From: a bacterium
GTDB taxonomy: Bacteria; Arandabacterota; Arandabacteria; Arandabacterales; Arandabacteraceae
Length of the DNA stretch: 64,000 bases
NCBI GenBank assembly: GCA_029933125.1
Contig: JAOZOU010000001.1
Location: 1 to 64,000 of the forward strand
Reading direction: 5' to 3'
Notes under the pieces: model-generated
What the model was told of the DNA's origin: nothing
The model's input: the letters and a program-made list of their open reading frames with translations, nothing else
Databases searched by the model: none
Made by a program: the position numbers and the translations under genes
Shown: positions 36,821-45,448 of the stretch, piece after piece
Numbering within the stretch: the first letter of the stretch is position 1
Layout of the letters: each line of letters starts with the position of its first letter

Positions 36821-37812
36821 TGCGCCTGTTCCCCAAAAAAGCGTCCACCTCGCTCGGCAGCATCTTCAATGAGACGCGAGACTATGACGCTAGTTACATG
36901 ACGGCGGTAGGTACGTGTAGCTCTTATGTCTGAGATAGGATCACACTCCTTGCTTGCGATTTCGCCTGCCTCTCTTGCGAGCTGGCGCGACGGGCTCTGA
37001 CCGATAAGCAGATTTTCTACTTCTCGCATCCTTATTGGAGTTGGAGCAACGGCACCGCAAGCAACCCTTACAGTCTTAAATTTGCCTCCATCGAAGGTTG
37101 CAAAGACAGCCGCACTCGCAACTGAAATAGCAAGGGAGTTCCGCAATCCGATCTTGATGTAGCTAGAGTAGAAAGGTAGAGAAGGAATTTCAAAAGTAAC
37201 ACTTGTGAGAATCTCATAGGGCTCGAGAAGAGTTGAGCCAGGTCCCCTGGGCAGGTCTTCAACAGCGATCTCTCTTACACCTCGATGTGAGACCAATGTG
37301 GCTGTGGCGCCGAGTGCGATCAGAGGCGGATAAAGATCTGCTGCCGGCGATGCATTGGCAAGGTTCCCACCGATCGTCCCCATATTGCGTATCTGAGGTG
37401 ACCCAATTGATGAAGCCCCCCTTATCAGGCATTCGAAGCCCTTGAGCAAAGGTGAAGTAGCTATAGCACTGTGGGTGTGGGTTGAACCAAGGGTTACCTT
37501 AGGTGCGCCGTTACCTTCCTTGGCAAGCTCACGCCACTCCTTGAGCTTCTCAAAAATCACATCAGCCTGGCTATCGATGCCAAGTCTCGTCGGGCTTGCA
37601 GTACCAGGAAGGGTAATAGTAAAGACCTTGAGATCAGAGATGGAACTTATGTCGAGGAGGTACTTTATGTGCTTCCTCATGCCAGTCTTAAGAAGTACAA
37701 CGAGATCTGTCCCACCAGCGAGAGGAGCGCAATCACCTGAATACTTGGCAAGCGATGAAAGACAGTCATCGATGTCAGCTGGAATCAAAACCTCAATCTT
37801 CTTTGCGATCAT
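36817..37812 (-). CDS. Xanthine dehydrogenase FAD-binding subunit
   Basis: DCAPLAGGTDLVVLLKTGM; GTIGGNLANASPAADLYPPLIALGA. Confidence 0.92.
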   Translation of the reverse strand: MIAKKIEVLIPADIDDCLSSLAKYSGDCAPLAGGTDLVVLLKTGMRKHIKYLLDISSISDLKVFTITLPGTASPTRLGIDSQADVIFEKLKEWRELAKEGNGAPKVTLGSTHTHSAIATSPLLKGFECLIRGASSIGSPQIRNMGTIGGNLANASPAADLYPPLIALGATATLVSHRGVREIAVEDLPRGPGSTLLEPYEILTSVTFEIPSLPFYSSYIKIGLRNSLAISVASAAVFATFDGGKFKTVRVACGAVAPTPIRMREVENLLIGQSPSRQLAREAGEIASKECDPISDIRATRTYRRHVTSVIVSRLIEDAAERGGRFFGEQAQ

Positions 37813-38605
37813 ACCAGTACCACCTCAAGATTGCTTCCAAGACACCACCTGAAATAGCTCTACCCTTGTCAGAAATAGTGTCAGCCCTTATGGACCTACC
37901 TCTGGGATCGATATCTCCAATCTTCTGATTCCTCTCGACCATGACGCCATCGGCCACGAGACCCCGCACGAGACCCCCAATTGGAGCCTCTACCTTATGG
38001 AAATCATCAATCATGCCAATTATTGCTCCCTTCGCTACAATATCACCTATTCTCGCACTTGCTTTGAAAACTCCTTGAGCCGGAGCTCTAACAACTCTCT
38101 CCTTGCCGAATCCCATAACGGGAGCTGGTTGGCCTGTGGCCGCTTCAGCCTCACCATCTTCAATCACTCTACCCAGATTGTGTCCCCGGTTAGTCTCAAT
38201 AACAACATCAACATTGAAACCAGCCACAAATCCGGGTCCGAGTCCAATAACAAGAGGAGCAAGATCCCTCGATATATCGGACTCCCTCTTGAGCATGCGA
38301 GCATCCACAATCACATCGGGCCTCATTCTTAAGGCGATCCCACGGAAATCCTCGGCTATTACAGGAATTTCTCCAGCAGCAGCAATGTCGGCAGCCTCAT
38401 CGAGTGAAGATCTTCGAGCCTTCATCCCTTCAACACTGATATCCTCCCCGTAGCACGCAGATGCGAAGCAGACAAGCCTCCTTATACATTTAGGTTTTTC
38501 AATCTCTGCTATCCACACCTCAAAACCAAGCCGCCTCAATCTATGAGCAACTGCCGAACCCATCTCACCCCCACCAATAACAAGCACACGAGGTAAAGCT
38601 GTCAT
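37793..38605 (-). CDS. yqeB: Selenium-dependent molybdenum hydroxylase system protein YqeB-like
   Basis: VLVIGGGEMGSAVAHRLRRLGFEVWIAEIEKPKCIRRLVCFASACYGEDISVEGMKAR; GPGFVAGFNVDVVIETNRGHNLGRVI. Confidence 0.88.
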   Translation of the reverse strand: MTALPRVLVIGGGEMGSAVAHRLRRLGFEVWIAEIEKPKCIRRLVCFASACYGEDISVEGMKARRSSLDEAADIAAAGEIPVIAEDFRGIALRMRPDVIVDARMLKRESDISRDLAPLVIGLGPGFVAGFNVDVVIETNRGHNLGRVIEDGEAEAATGQPAPVMGFGKERVVRAPAQGVFKASARIGDIVAKGAIIGMIDDFHKVEAPIGGLVRGLVADGVMVERNQKIGDIDPRGRSIRADTISDKGRAISGGVLEAILRWYWYDRKED

Positions 38606-39393
38606 TGCGAATCCCCACTGCCCTTGCGAGTTTCGTTTATGAGCTCCGCAACAATGCTTACAGCTATCTCTTCAGGAGTCACAGCCTTTATATCGATCCC
38701 AACTGGAATGTGCACCTTTTCGAGCAGATCTCTGTCAAAGCCTTTTGCTTGAAGATCTTTTAGGATCACTCTGGCCTTGTTGCGACTCCCAAGCATCCCA
38801 ATGTAGCGCGGCCTAAAGGGTAGTACAGCTGCCAGAAAAGCCTCATCGAGACTGTGACTCCTGCTGCAGATAACGACAAAACTGCTCATATCAATCTTGA
38901 CGCTCTTTGGTACCTCATCAGGTGTAGCAGCAACGAGGCGAATAGTTTTGGTCGCTATTTTGCTAAAGATATCACTTCGGGTGTCAACAACTGTAACTGC
39001 AAAACCAACACGATCAGCGAGCTCGGCAACAGCTCTTCCCACATGCCCACCTCCAATAACCACAAGCCTCTTGCTTGTTCCGATGGGTTCGAGCAAAACG
39101 CTTACCCTACCACCGCAGAAGGCATCGATTTCAGGCTGTTTGCCGCTAAGATCAAACTCGAGCAGACGAGGGGTACCTGATTCAAGAACCTCACCTGTGA
39201 TTTTTCCGACTTCATACTCGACTGCTCCACCACCGATTGAACCGAATGTTTCACCATCCTCACAGAAGATCATCTTAGAACCAACGGATCTTGGTCCTGA
39301 TCCTTCCTTCTTGATAATTGTAGCAATGCAAATCCTGCGACCATGCTGCAAGAGCTCAGCTGCCTTGAGCATTACCTGCTTTGCTTCATCCAT
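38602..39393 (-). CDS. XdhC/CoxI family molybdenum hydroxylase maturation protein
   Basis: IATIIKKEGSGPRSVGSKMIFCEDGETFGSIGGGAVEYEV; VVIGGGHVGRAVAELADRVGFAVTVVDTR. Confidence 0.92.
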   Translation of the reverse strand: MDEAKQVMLKAAELLQHGRRICIATIIKKEGSGPRSVGSKMIFCEDGETFGSIGGGAVEYEVGKITGEVLESGTPRLLEFDLSGKQPEIDAFCGGRVSVLLEPIGTSKRLVVIGGGHVGRAVAELADRVGFAVTVVDTRSDIFSKIATKTIRLVAATPDEVPKSVKIDMSSFVVICSRSHSLDEAFLAAVLPFRPRYIGMLGSRNKARVILKDLQAKGFDRDLLEKVHIPVGIDIKAVTPEEIAVSIVAELINETRKGSGDSQ

Positions 39394-40000
39394 TGCTCAT
39401 CAACCTTATTTTGAGATTCTCAAGATCCTGCTCATTATCAACATCGAAGATAACACCATCATCATTCACATCAACCCTCTTGAGTGAAATGTGCTTTCTT
39501 TCAGCAAGCTGGCGTGCCCCAACATCGCCACTCAGTTTCATGATTTCCTCCGTGAGATCACAGCTGATGACCACAGGATGCCCTCGCATGTTCTTATAAA
39601 AAGGGATGCACATTTCGCTCTCACTCGCTGTGTAAGCATCTATGAGAAGGTTTATAAGATAGGGCCTTATAAGGGGCATATCCGCTAGTGAGATCATTAT
39701 CGCGTCAACATCCGTATTTTCAACAAGCCACCCCCATCCCCGTTTGAGCGATTCACTCATAGGACACGGCTCCCTGATCGTAAGGATGTGGAGCCTATCA
39801 GACTCCATGCCTCCGAGTATTGAATCAAACCTCCCATCCCAACCTGGTACAACAACGCAAAGGTAAGACAGGCGGCTCGCCAGATGATTCTCAACCGACA
39901 TCTCGAGAATTGTCCTTCCACCAAGCGTCAATAAGAGCTTGGGCTTTCCCATGCGAATTGAACTACCAGCTGCAAGCACAAGCCCACCAACTCGATTCAT
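39386..40000 (-). CDS. mocA: Molybdenum cofactor cytidylyltransferase-like nucleotidyltransferase (MocA/YgfJ)
   Basis: GLVLAAGSSIRMGKPKLLLTLGGRTILE; DAIMISLADMPLIRP; RGHPVVIS. Confidence 0.85.
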   Translation of the reverse strand: MNRVGGLVLAAGSSIRMGKPKLLLTLGGRTILEMSVENHLASRLSYLCVVVPGWDGRFDSILGGMESDRLHILTIREPCPMSESLKRGWGWLVENTDVDAIMISLADMPLIRPYLINLLIDAYTASESEMCIPFYKNMRGHPVVISCDLTEEIMKLSGDVGARQLAERKHISLKRVDVNDDGVIFDVDNEQDLENLKIRLMSNG

Positions 40001-40004
40001 AACT

Positions 40005-40802
40005 TTACTTGATTACAAAGGTAGCGCATGTTTCGCGTCTTCCGAGTGATCCTAGAAGAACACGGTCGATGCGATGATCACCTTTGATGCAATGGGCATA
40101 GGCCAGAATCGATGAACCACCTCGATTACATTCACACCGAAGTGCTGGATCTTCAAACTTATTGATGAAGACACACATCCTCGCATCCCGTGGCTTCTTC
40201 GCGATGTAACCCCTCTCTGAAAATAGTGCACCCATAACAACAGTCTGGCTAACGTCTGATTCAATGTCTACCCCGAGGCTCGCTGCCACATGTCGGGGTT
40301 TGAAAACATAGTCAGAGGCAATTGGCTTGGAGAAACTGTCGGCACCTATCACGATGAGGTAAATCGATGTGAGTGAGGCAACTGGAGGCTCATGTTCACC
40401 AGGAACCTTGAAGGATTTGCCTCTCGCACCGTCGCTCTCGACCACAGCCACACAGCCAAGCTTTGAAAAAAGGTGATCAATGAACTCCGGGCTGAAGCCT
40501 ATCACCTTAGGGCCATCCCTTCTTCTGCCGACCAGAACAGGGTTGGAGCTTTCAAGAGCCTTTTGGACACGCTTAACTGTGGCTGGGGATTCCTCTCCCA
40601 GGATAACCGTGGCAACCTTGCCTGCCTCTGGATACATTATGCGAGTTGTTGTCGAAAGCAAAGCTTTCGAGCCCTTGATAGCGAGTTCACTTGCAAGCCT
40701 GTACATGAGGGATGTCTTGCCACCGGCTCCAACAATACTCACAAGCTCATACTTCCCCAACCCGAGGCTATCACACAGAGAGTTCCTGACTTCGATCCTC
40801 AC
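40005..40802 (-). CDS. yqeC: YqeC-like selenium-dependent hydroxylase accessory protein
   Basis: SIVGAGGKTSLMYRLASELAIKGSKALLSTTTRIMYPE; VVESDGARGKSFKVPGEHEPPVAS. Confidence 0.88.
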   Translation of the reverse strand: MRIEVRNSLCDSLGLGKYELVSIVGAGGKTSLMYRLASELAIKGSKALLSTTTRIMYPEAGKVATVILGEESPATVKRVQKALESSNPVLVGRRRDGPKVIGFSPEFIDHLFSKLGCVAVVESDGARGKSFKVPGEHEPPVASLTSIYLIVIGADSFSKPIASDYVFKPRHVAASLGVDIESDVSQTVVMGALFSERGYIAKKPRDARMCVFINKFEDPALRCECNRGGSSILAYAHCIKGDHRIDRVLLGSLGRRETCATFVIK

Positions 40803-41971
40803 TTCTTCACTCGAGCAAGCACCTTCTCAATACGGTCGAGAGCCTTTCTTATGTTTTCAACTGAGTTAGCATAGGAAAGTCTGAGGTAGCCCTCACCAAA
40901 CTTCCCAAAGGCTGTTCCAGGAAGAACAGCGACACCAGCCTCATTTAGCAAGAGGTCAGAAAGCTCCGAAGAATTCAAGCCTGTACCCTGTATGTTGGGG
41001 AAGACATAGAAAGCCCCCTTGGGATTCAGACACTTGATGCCAGGTATATTGTTTAGACCCTCAACGATTACATCACGTCTGCGCCTGAATTCCTCAACCA
41101 TCTTTTGGGCTGCAGACTGATCACCCGTAATACCCTCTATACCAGCAACCTGCGTGAAGCTACACGTACACGATGTGGCATTTATCTGCAGTTGAGTCAG
41201 AGCTGCAGCTAGTTCCTTGGGCATGATACCGAATCCAAGCCGCCAGCCAGTCATGGCATATGTCTTGGAATAACCATCGAGAACTATCGTATGCTCACGC
41301 ATACCGGGCAGCGATGCTATGCTGACATGCTGGCCTTCATAAAGAATCTTTGAATAGACCTCGTCAGACAAGACCCAGATATTGTGTTTCCTCGCCACCT
41401 CAGCAATGGCCTCAAGATCCTTAAGCGATAGCACACCGCCAGTGGGATTCTGTGGGGAGTTGATTATTATCATCTTGGTCTTGGGTGTGACAAGCTTGAG
41501 CAGCTCCTGAGCGTCGAAACGGAATTCTCTCTCCTCTTCGAGTTTGAGAGAAACAGCCTTTGCACCCAGGAATTCGATAACAGACTCATAGATTGGAAAG
41601 CCAGGATTGGGATAGATCACCTCATCGCCCTCATCAACCAGGGCAAGCATTGCAAAGAACATTATGGGCTTTGCACCTGGGGTGACAACAACTTCATCAG
41701 GGCTGACTTCTATGCCTTTCTCCTTGCCAACGACACGAGCAATGGCTTCACGCAGCTCTGGCAAGCCCTGAGCCGGGCCATAATGGGTGTAGCCATCCCA
41801 GATAGCTTTGACAGCTGCTTCCCTTATGTTATCCGGTGTGTCAAAATCAGGCTCACCTATCTCAAGGTGAATAACCTCTTTGCCTTGAGCTTCCAGTGCC
41901 TTCGCCCTGGCCAAAACCTCAAAAGCACTCTCAGTACCAAGCCTCGACATCCGCTTTGCAAACTTCACCAT
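40799..41971 (-). CDS. Class I PLP-dependent aminotransferase
   Basis: IHLEIGEPDFDTPDNIREAAVKAI; NSPQNPTGGVLS; LDGYSKTYAMTGWRLGF. Confidence 0.92.
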   Translation of the reverse strand: MVKFAKRMSRLGTESAFEVLARAKALEAQGKEVIHLEIGEPDFDTPDNIREAAVKAIWDGYTHYGPAQGLPELREAIARVVGKEKGIEVSPDEVVVTPGAKPIMFFAMLALVDEGDEVIYPNPGFPIYESVIEFLGAKAVSLKLEEEREFRFDAQELLKLVTPKTKMIIINSPQNPTGGVLSLKDLEAIAEVARKHNIWVLSDEVYSKILYEGQHVSIASLPGMREHTIVLDGYSKTYAMTGWRLGFGIMPKELAAALTQLQINATSCTCSFTQVAGIEGITGDQSAAQKMVEEFRRRRDVIVEGLNNIPGIKCLNPKGAFYVFPNIQGTGLNSSELSDLLLNEAGVAVLPGTAFGKFGEGYLRLSYANSVENIRKALDRIEKVLARVKK

Positions 41972-41985
41972 ATCCTCAGCCTCCT

Positions 41986-42408
41986 TTATCCAAAAGTTAA
42001 GGTGCGAAGCCCAGTCTCTGGGTCCTGTTTCCTCACCAATTTCTGTGGTGCCACAAGAATGGCTATCTCTGCTGTCATATTCACTATAGCTGAAGAAAGG
42101 TGGCCAGCTAGAGCGTTGCCACCAGGTCTACCTACCACCGCATGGAGATGGATCACGAGGTCATCCCCGTGTTTTGAAATATTGCCATTGAGCGAGCACA
42201 GCTCCGACTCTGTGGCAAGGGGTACCGTCTCATACTCTCCACGTCCCCTGTAGAACGACAAACCCGCATTCCTGATCATGCCAACACCGCCAAGCACAAT
42301 GGCAGACGTAATACCCTCCTCAGCAAGTGCTTGCTTCATAGCCCCGAGCATGTCCTCACCATTTGAGAGGCGAATGACAAGGAGATCTCCTTCTCGCTTC
42401 TTTTCCAC
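41986..42408 (-). CDS. PPC/DUF296-domain protein
   Basis: DLLVIRLSNGEDMLGAMKQALAEEGITSAIVLGGVGMIRNAGLSFY; HLHAVVGRPGGNALAGHL. Likely GTG start at 42408 (AGGAGGACGGTAAAGTG) rather than the overlapping upstream ATG. Confidence 0.8.
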   Translation of the reverse strand: MEKKREGDLLVIRLSNGEDMLGAMKQALAEEGITSAIVLGGVGMIRNAGLSFYRGRGEYETVPLATESELCSLNGNISKHGDDLVIHLHAVVGRPGGNALAGHLSSAIVNMTAEIAILVAPQKLVRKQDPETGLRTLTFG

Positions 42409-42409
42409 T

Positions 42410-42889
42410 TTACCGTCCTCCTGCTTCTTGCTTCGAGGCAATCTCAATGGCATCAACTATCTTCTTGTAGCCGGTACACCGGCAAAGAACACCTGAGATT
42501 GCCTCGCGAATCTTTTGCCTTGAAGGCCGCGGATCACTATCAAGCAATGCCTTGGCAACGAGAATCATAGCAGGTGTGCAAAAGCCGCACTGAATAGCAC
42601 CTTCATCAACAAAAGCGCGTTGCAATATACTGAGTTTGTCATTTTCACTGATGCCTTCAATCGTTGTTATTGAGCAACCATCAACCTGGAAAGCCATCTT
42701 TATGCATGAAAGAATTGGTTTGCCATCAACAAGCACTGTACATGTTCCGCAGTCACCTCGACCACAGCCCTGCTTTGTCCCAAGCAGACCCAGGCGATCG
42801 CGGAGGAGCTCAAGAAGCGTAAGATTGGGCTCGACAACTACGCTTACTGGTTTGCCATTTACCTCAAACTTTATTCTTACACTATCCAT
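42410..42889 (-). CDS. Xanthine dehydrogenase-type (2Fe-2S) subunit
   Basis: GTKQGCGRGDCGTCTVLVDGKPILSC; AIQCGFCTPAMILVAKALLDSDPRPSRQKIREAISGVLCRCTGYKKIVDAI. Confidence 0.95.
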   Translation of the reverse strand: MDSVRIKFEVNGKPVSVVVEPNLTLLELLRDRLGLLGTKQGCGRGDCGTCTVLVDGKPILSCIKMAFQVDGCSITTIEGISENDKLSILQRAFVDEGAIQCGFCTPAMILVAKALLDSDPRPSRQKIREAISGVLCRCTGYKKIVDAIEIASKQEAGGR

Positions 42890-44111
42890 TTGAACTCAGA
42901 TATTGCTCAATATTCTCGGAAGTTGCTATGTCAATCACTTCGATGCTGCCCTCAAGGCTCGTAGGATCCTTTAGTCCGCTGCCCGTTACGATGACGACAA
43001 CACATTCATCTCGCTTTATTATACCCTCTTTGCGTGCCTTTAGAAACCCCGCAAATCCTGCTGCTCCAGCAGGCTCAGCAAAGACACCACTCTCGTGTCC
43101 AAGCAATATCATACTTTCCACTATCTCCTCATCGCTTACCTTGATGGCCGCTCCCTGAGATTCCCGCAAAGCCCGTAGAGCCTTCCTCCAATTGCGTGGT
43201 TTCCCGACTCTTATGCTATCAGCGATAGTTTTAGCCCTTGCTGGAACAACCTCCGTCGATGAATTGAAAGCATCGACAATGGGGGATGCACCTTCAGCCT
43301 GAACACCGAGCAATCTAGGGATCCGAGAGATCTCTCCGAGATCCCTAAGCTCCTTAAAGGCTTTGTACTGGCCACTGATTATGCAGCCATCTCCGACTGA
43401 TACAACAAGCCAGTCAGGAACCTTGTATCCGAGCTGTTCATAAATTTCCAACGAACACGTCTTTTTCCCTTCAACCAAATAGGGGTTTATTGCACAGTTT
43501 CGGTTGAACCACTTCCATCTGGCAATGGCATCAGTTGCAACATCAAAAGCATCCTCGTAGGTACCCTTGACTCTGAAGACGCGGGTCGCACAGGCACCAA
43601 TTTGATAGAGTTTTGCCGCCGGTATGTTCTCTGGAACAAAAATGTAGCAGCTGAGTCCAGGTGAGGCTGAGAGAACTGCAAGCGATGAAGCAGCATTTCC
43701 AGTTGAAGCACAAGCGATTGCTGACCGCCCTTCCGCGACAGCCATGGCAATACCAATAGCACTTGCCCTATCCTTGAGTGAACCGCTCGGATTTACCGTG
43801 TCATCCTTAAGGTAAAGATCAGGTTGGTCTGTAGTTTTGCTCAAGCGATCGAATCTATAAAGTGGAGTCCAGCCTACCTTTAGCATATCCTGAGGAAGGT
43901 CATCTAGCGGGAGAATTTCAAGATACCGAAACATGCTGAGTTCTTGTCTCGTATCGAGGGGAGATTTTTCCAAACTCCTTCTTGCCTCTTCGTAATCGAA
44001 TTCAACATCGAGGATTCCCTCGAGTCCACATTCAGGGCACGTTATGAACCTCCCCGGTTGGTACTCTGCGCCACACTTCATGCATACCAGTCTCGCTACC
44101 TTCCCCATCAC
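42882..44111 (-). CDS. Threonine synthase-like PLP enzyme with N-terminal Zn ribbon
   Basis: CMKCGAEYQPGRFITCPECGLEGILD; DDTVNPSGSLKDRASAIGIAMA; CASTGNAASSLAVLSA; SVGDGCIISG. Confidence 0.85.
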   Translation of the reverse strand: MMGKVARLVCMKCGAEYQPGRFITCPECGLEGILDVEFDYEEARRSLEKSPLDTRQELSMFRYLEILPLDDLPQDMLKVGWTPLYRFDRLSKTTDQPDLYLKDDTVNPSGSLKDRASAIGIAMAVAEGRSAIACASTGNAASSLAVLSASPGLSCYIFVPENIPAAKLYQIGACATRVFRVKGTYEDAFDVATDAIARWKWFNRNCAINPYLVEGKKTCSLEIYEQLGYKVPDWLVVSVGDGCIISGQYKAFKELRDLGEISRIPRLLGVQAEGASPIVDAFNSSTEVVPARAKTIADSIRVGKPRNWRKALRALRESQGAAIKVSDEEIVESMILLGHESGVFAEPAGAAGFAGFLKARKEGIIKRDECVVVIVTGSGLKDPTSLEGSIEVIDIATSENIEQYLSSNG

Positions 44112-45448
44112 ACCCGCTCCCAGAGTTTGCGAGCTAATTCTCTTGCCCTGGCAAAAACCTTATCCTCATCGACCAGGCATGCCTTACCGTCTCTTATTAC
44201 CTGTTTGCCATCAACCAACACACTTTCCACCTTCAACTCTCCACTCATTAGATGCGCCCAGAGATTGTCTCCATTTAAAGGTGTTGGGGACTCATAAGCA
44301 AATATAGCAATGTCTGCAAGGCACCCCTTATCCAACAGGCCAACAGGCTTTCCCAGAATAGAACTCGCTATGAGCTGGTTGTTGTGGAGCAAGACGACCT
44401 CAGTTTCAATAAACCCAGCTGTAGGCGAGCGTTCAATAAGCCGCCAGCTGAGTATGCCGATGTAAGCATCGTCAAGAATATTTGCACCGAAGCCATCACT
44501 TCCAAGCCCAACCCTCACCCCACGCCTGAACATCTTGGCAACAGGAGCAACTCCAACAGCATTTGAGAGATTGGAGCGAGGACAGTGCACAACATTTGTG
44601 CGTGTCTCATTAAGAAGCGTTATTTCAGGGTCAGTCACATGAACGCAGTGAATTGCAAGGGTCCTATCTGAGAGAATCCCGGCTTCAGACAATCTCCTAA
44701 CTACACGCCGGCGATAGCGCTTTTGACTATCAATCACGTCATGGGCATCTTCAGCAACGTGGATGTGGAAACCAAGATTGTTAGCAGCTGCTGCCTCAGT
44801 TGCTTTAAGAAGGGTGGGCTGACTCAAAGTGAAAGATGCGTGAAGTCCCATGAGTGACGCGATACGGGATGTGTTCTCGGAAGCAATTCTCGCAAAACGT
44901 ACATTCTCTTCTATCCCGATGTTGGCTCGCTCCTGTCCATCACGATCTGAGACCTCATAGCAAACCGACCCGCGAATACCTGCCTCACTCATACCAGCTG
45001 CTATAGCATCAAGGCTTTGAGTGATAGCATAAGGACTTGAATGATGATCCAGGATTGTAGTAACACCGGCCTTTAGGCTCAGGAGACTCCCGACAAGCGC
45101 ACTCCAATAGCAATCTTCATAGGTCAAAGCCTTATCAAGCCGCCACCAGAGTGTCTCGAGGCGTTCAACAAAATTGCGTGCCGAGCCACCGAGGGCAACT
45201 CCTCTTGCAAGTGTGCTGTAAAGATGGGTATGACAGTTTATGAGACCTGGGGTGACAAGCTTGCCATTCGCATCTATCGTCTTGATCTTATAGCCTGTCG
45301 TATGCTTGGTATAGTCACCCTTGCCGACTTTAAGTATCTTGTTGTCCTTTATGAGGATCCACCCATCCTCTATCAAAGGTTGCTTGACCTTCCCCGTGAA
45401 AATCATCCCACCCTTTATCAAAGTCAGTTGCCTGGCATTTCGCTTCAA
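44108..45448 (-). CDS. ssnA: SsnA-like amidohydrolase
   Basis: TPGLINCHTHLYSTLARGVALGGSARNFVERLETLWWRLDKALTYEDCYWSALVGSLLSLKAGVTTILDHHSSPYAI; GLGSDGFGANILD. Confidence 0.9.
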   Translation of the reverse strand: MKRNARQLTLIKGGMIFTGKVKQPLIEDGWILIKDNKILKVGKGDYTKHTTGYKIKTIDANGKLVTPGLINCHTHLYSTLARGVALGGSARNFVERLETLWWRLDKALTYEDCYWSALVGSLLSLKAGVTTILDHHSSPYAITQSLDAIAAGMSEAGIRGSVCYEVSDRDGQERANIGIEENVRFARIASENTSRIASLMGLHASFTLSQPTLLKATEAAAANNLGFHIHVAEDAHDVIDSQKRYRRRVVRRLSEAGILSDRTLAIHCVHVTDPEITLLNETRTNVVHCPRSNLSNAVGVAPVAKMFRRGVRVGLGSDGFGANILDDAYIGILSWRLIERSPTAGFIETEVVLLHNNQLIASSILGKPVGLLDKGCLADIAIFAYESPTPLNGDNLWAHLMSGELKVESVLVDGKQVIRDGKACLVDEDKVFARARELARKLWERV

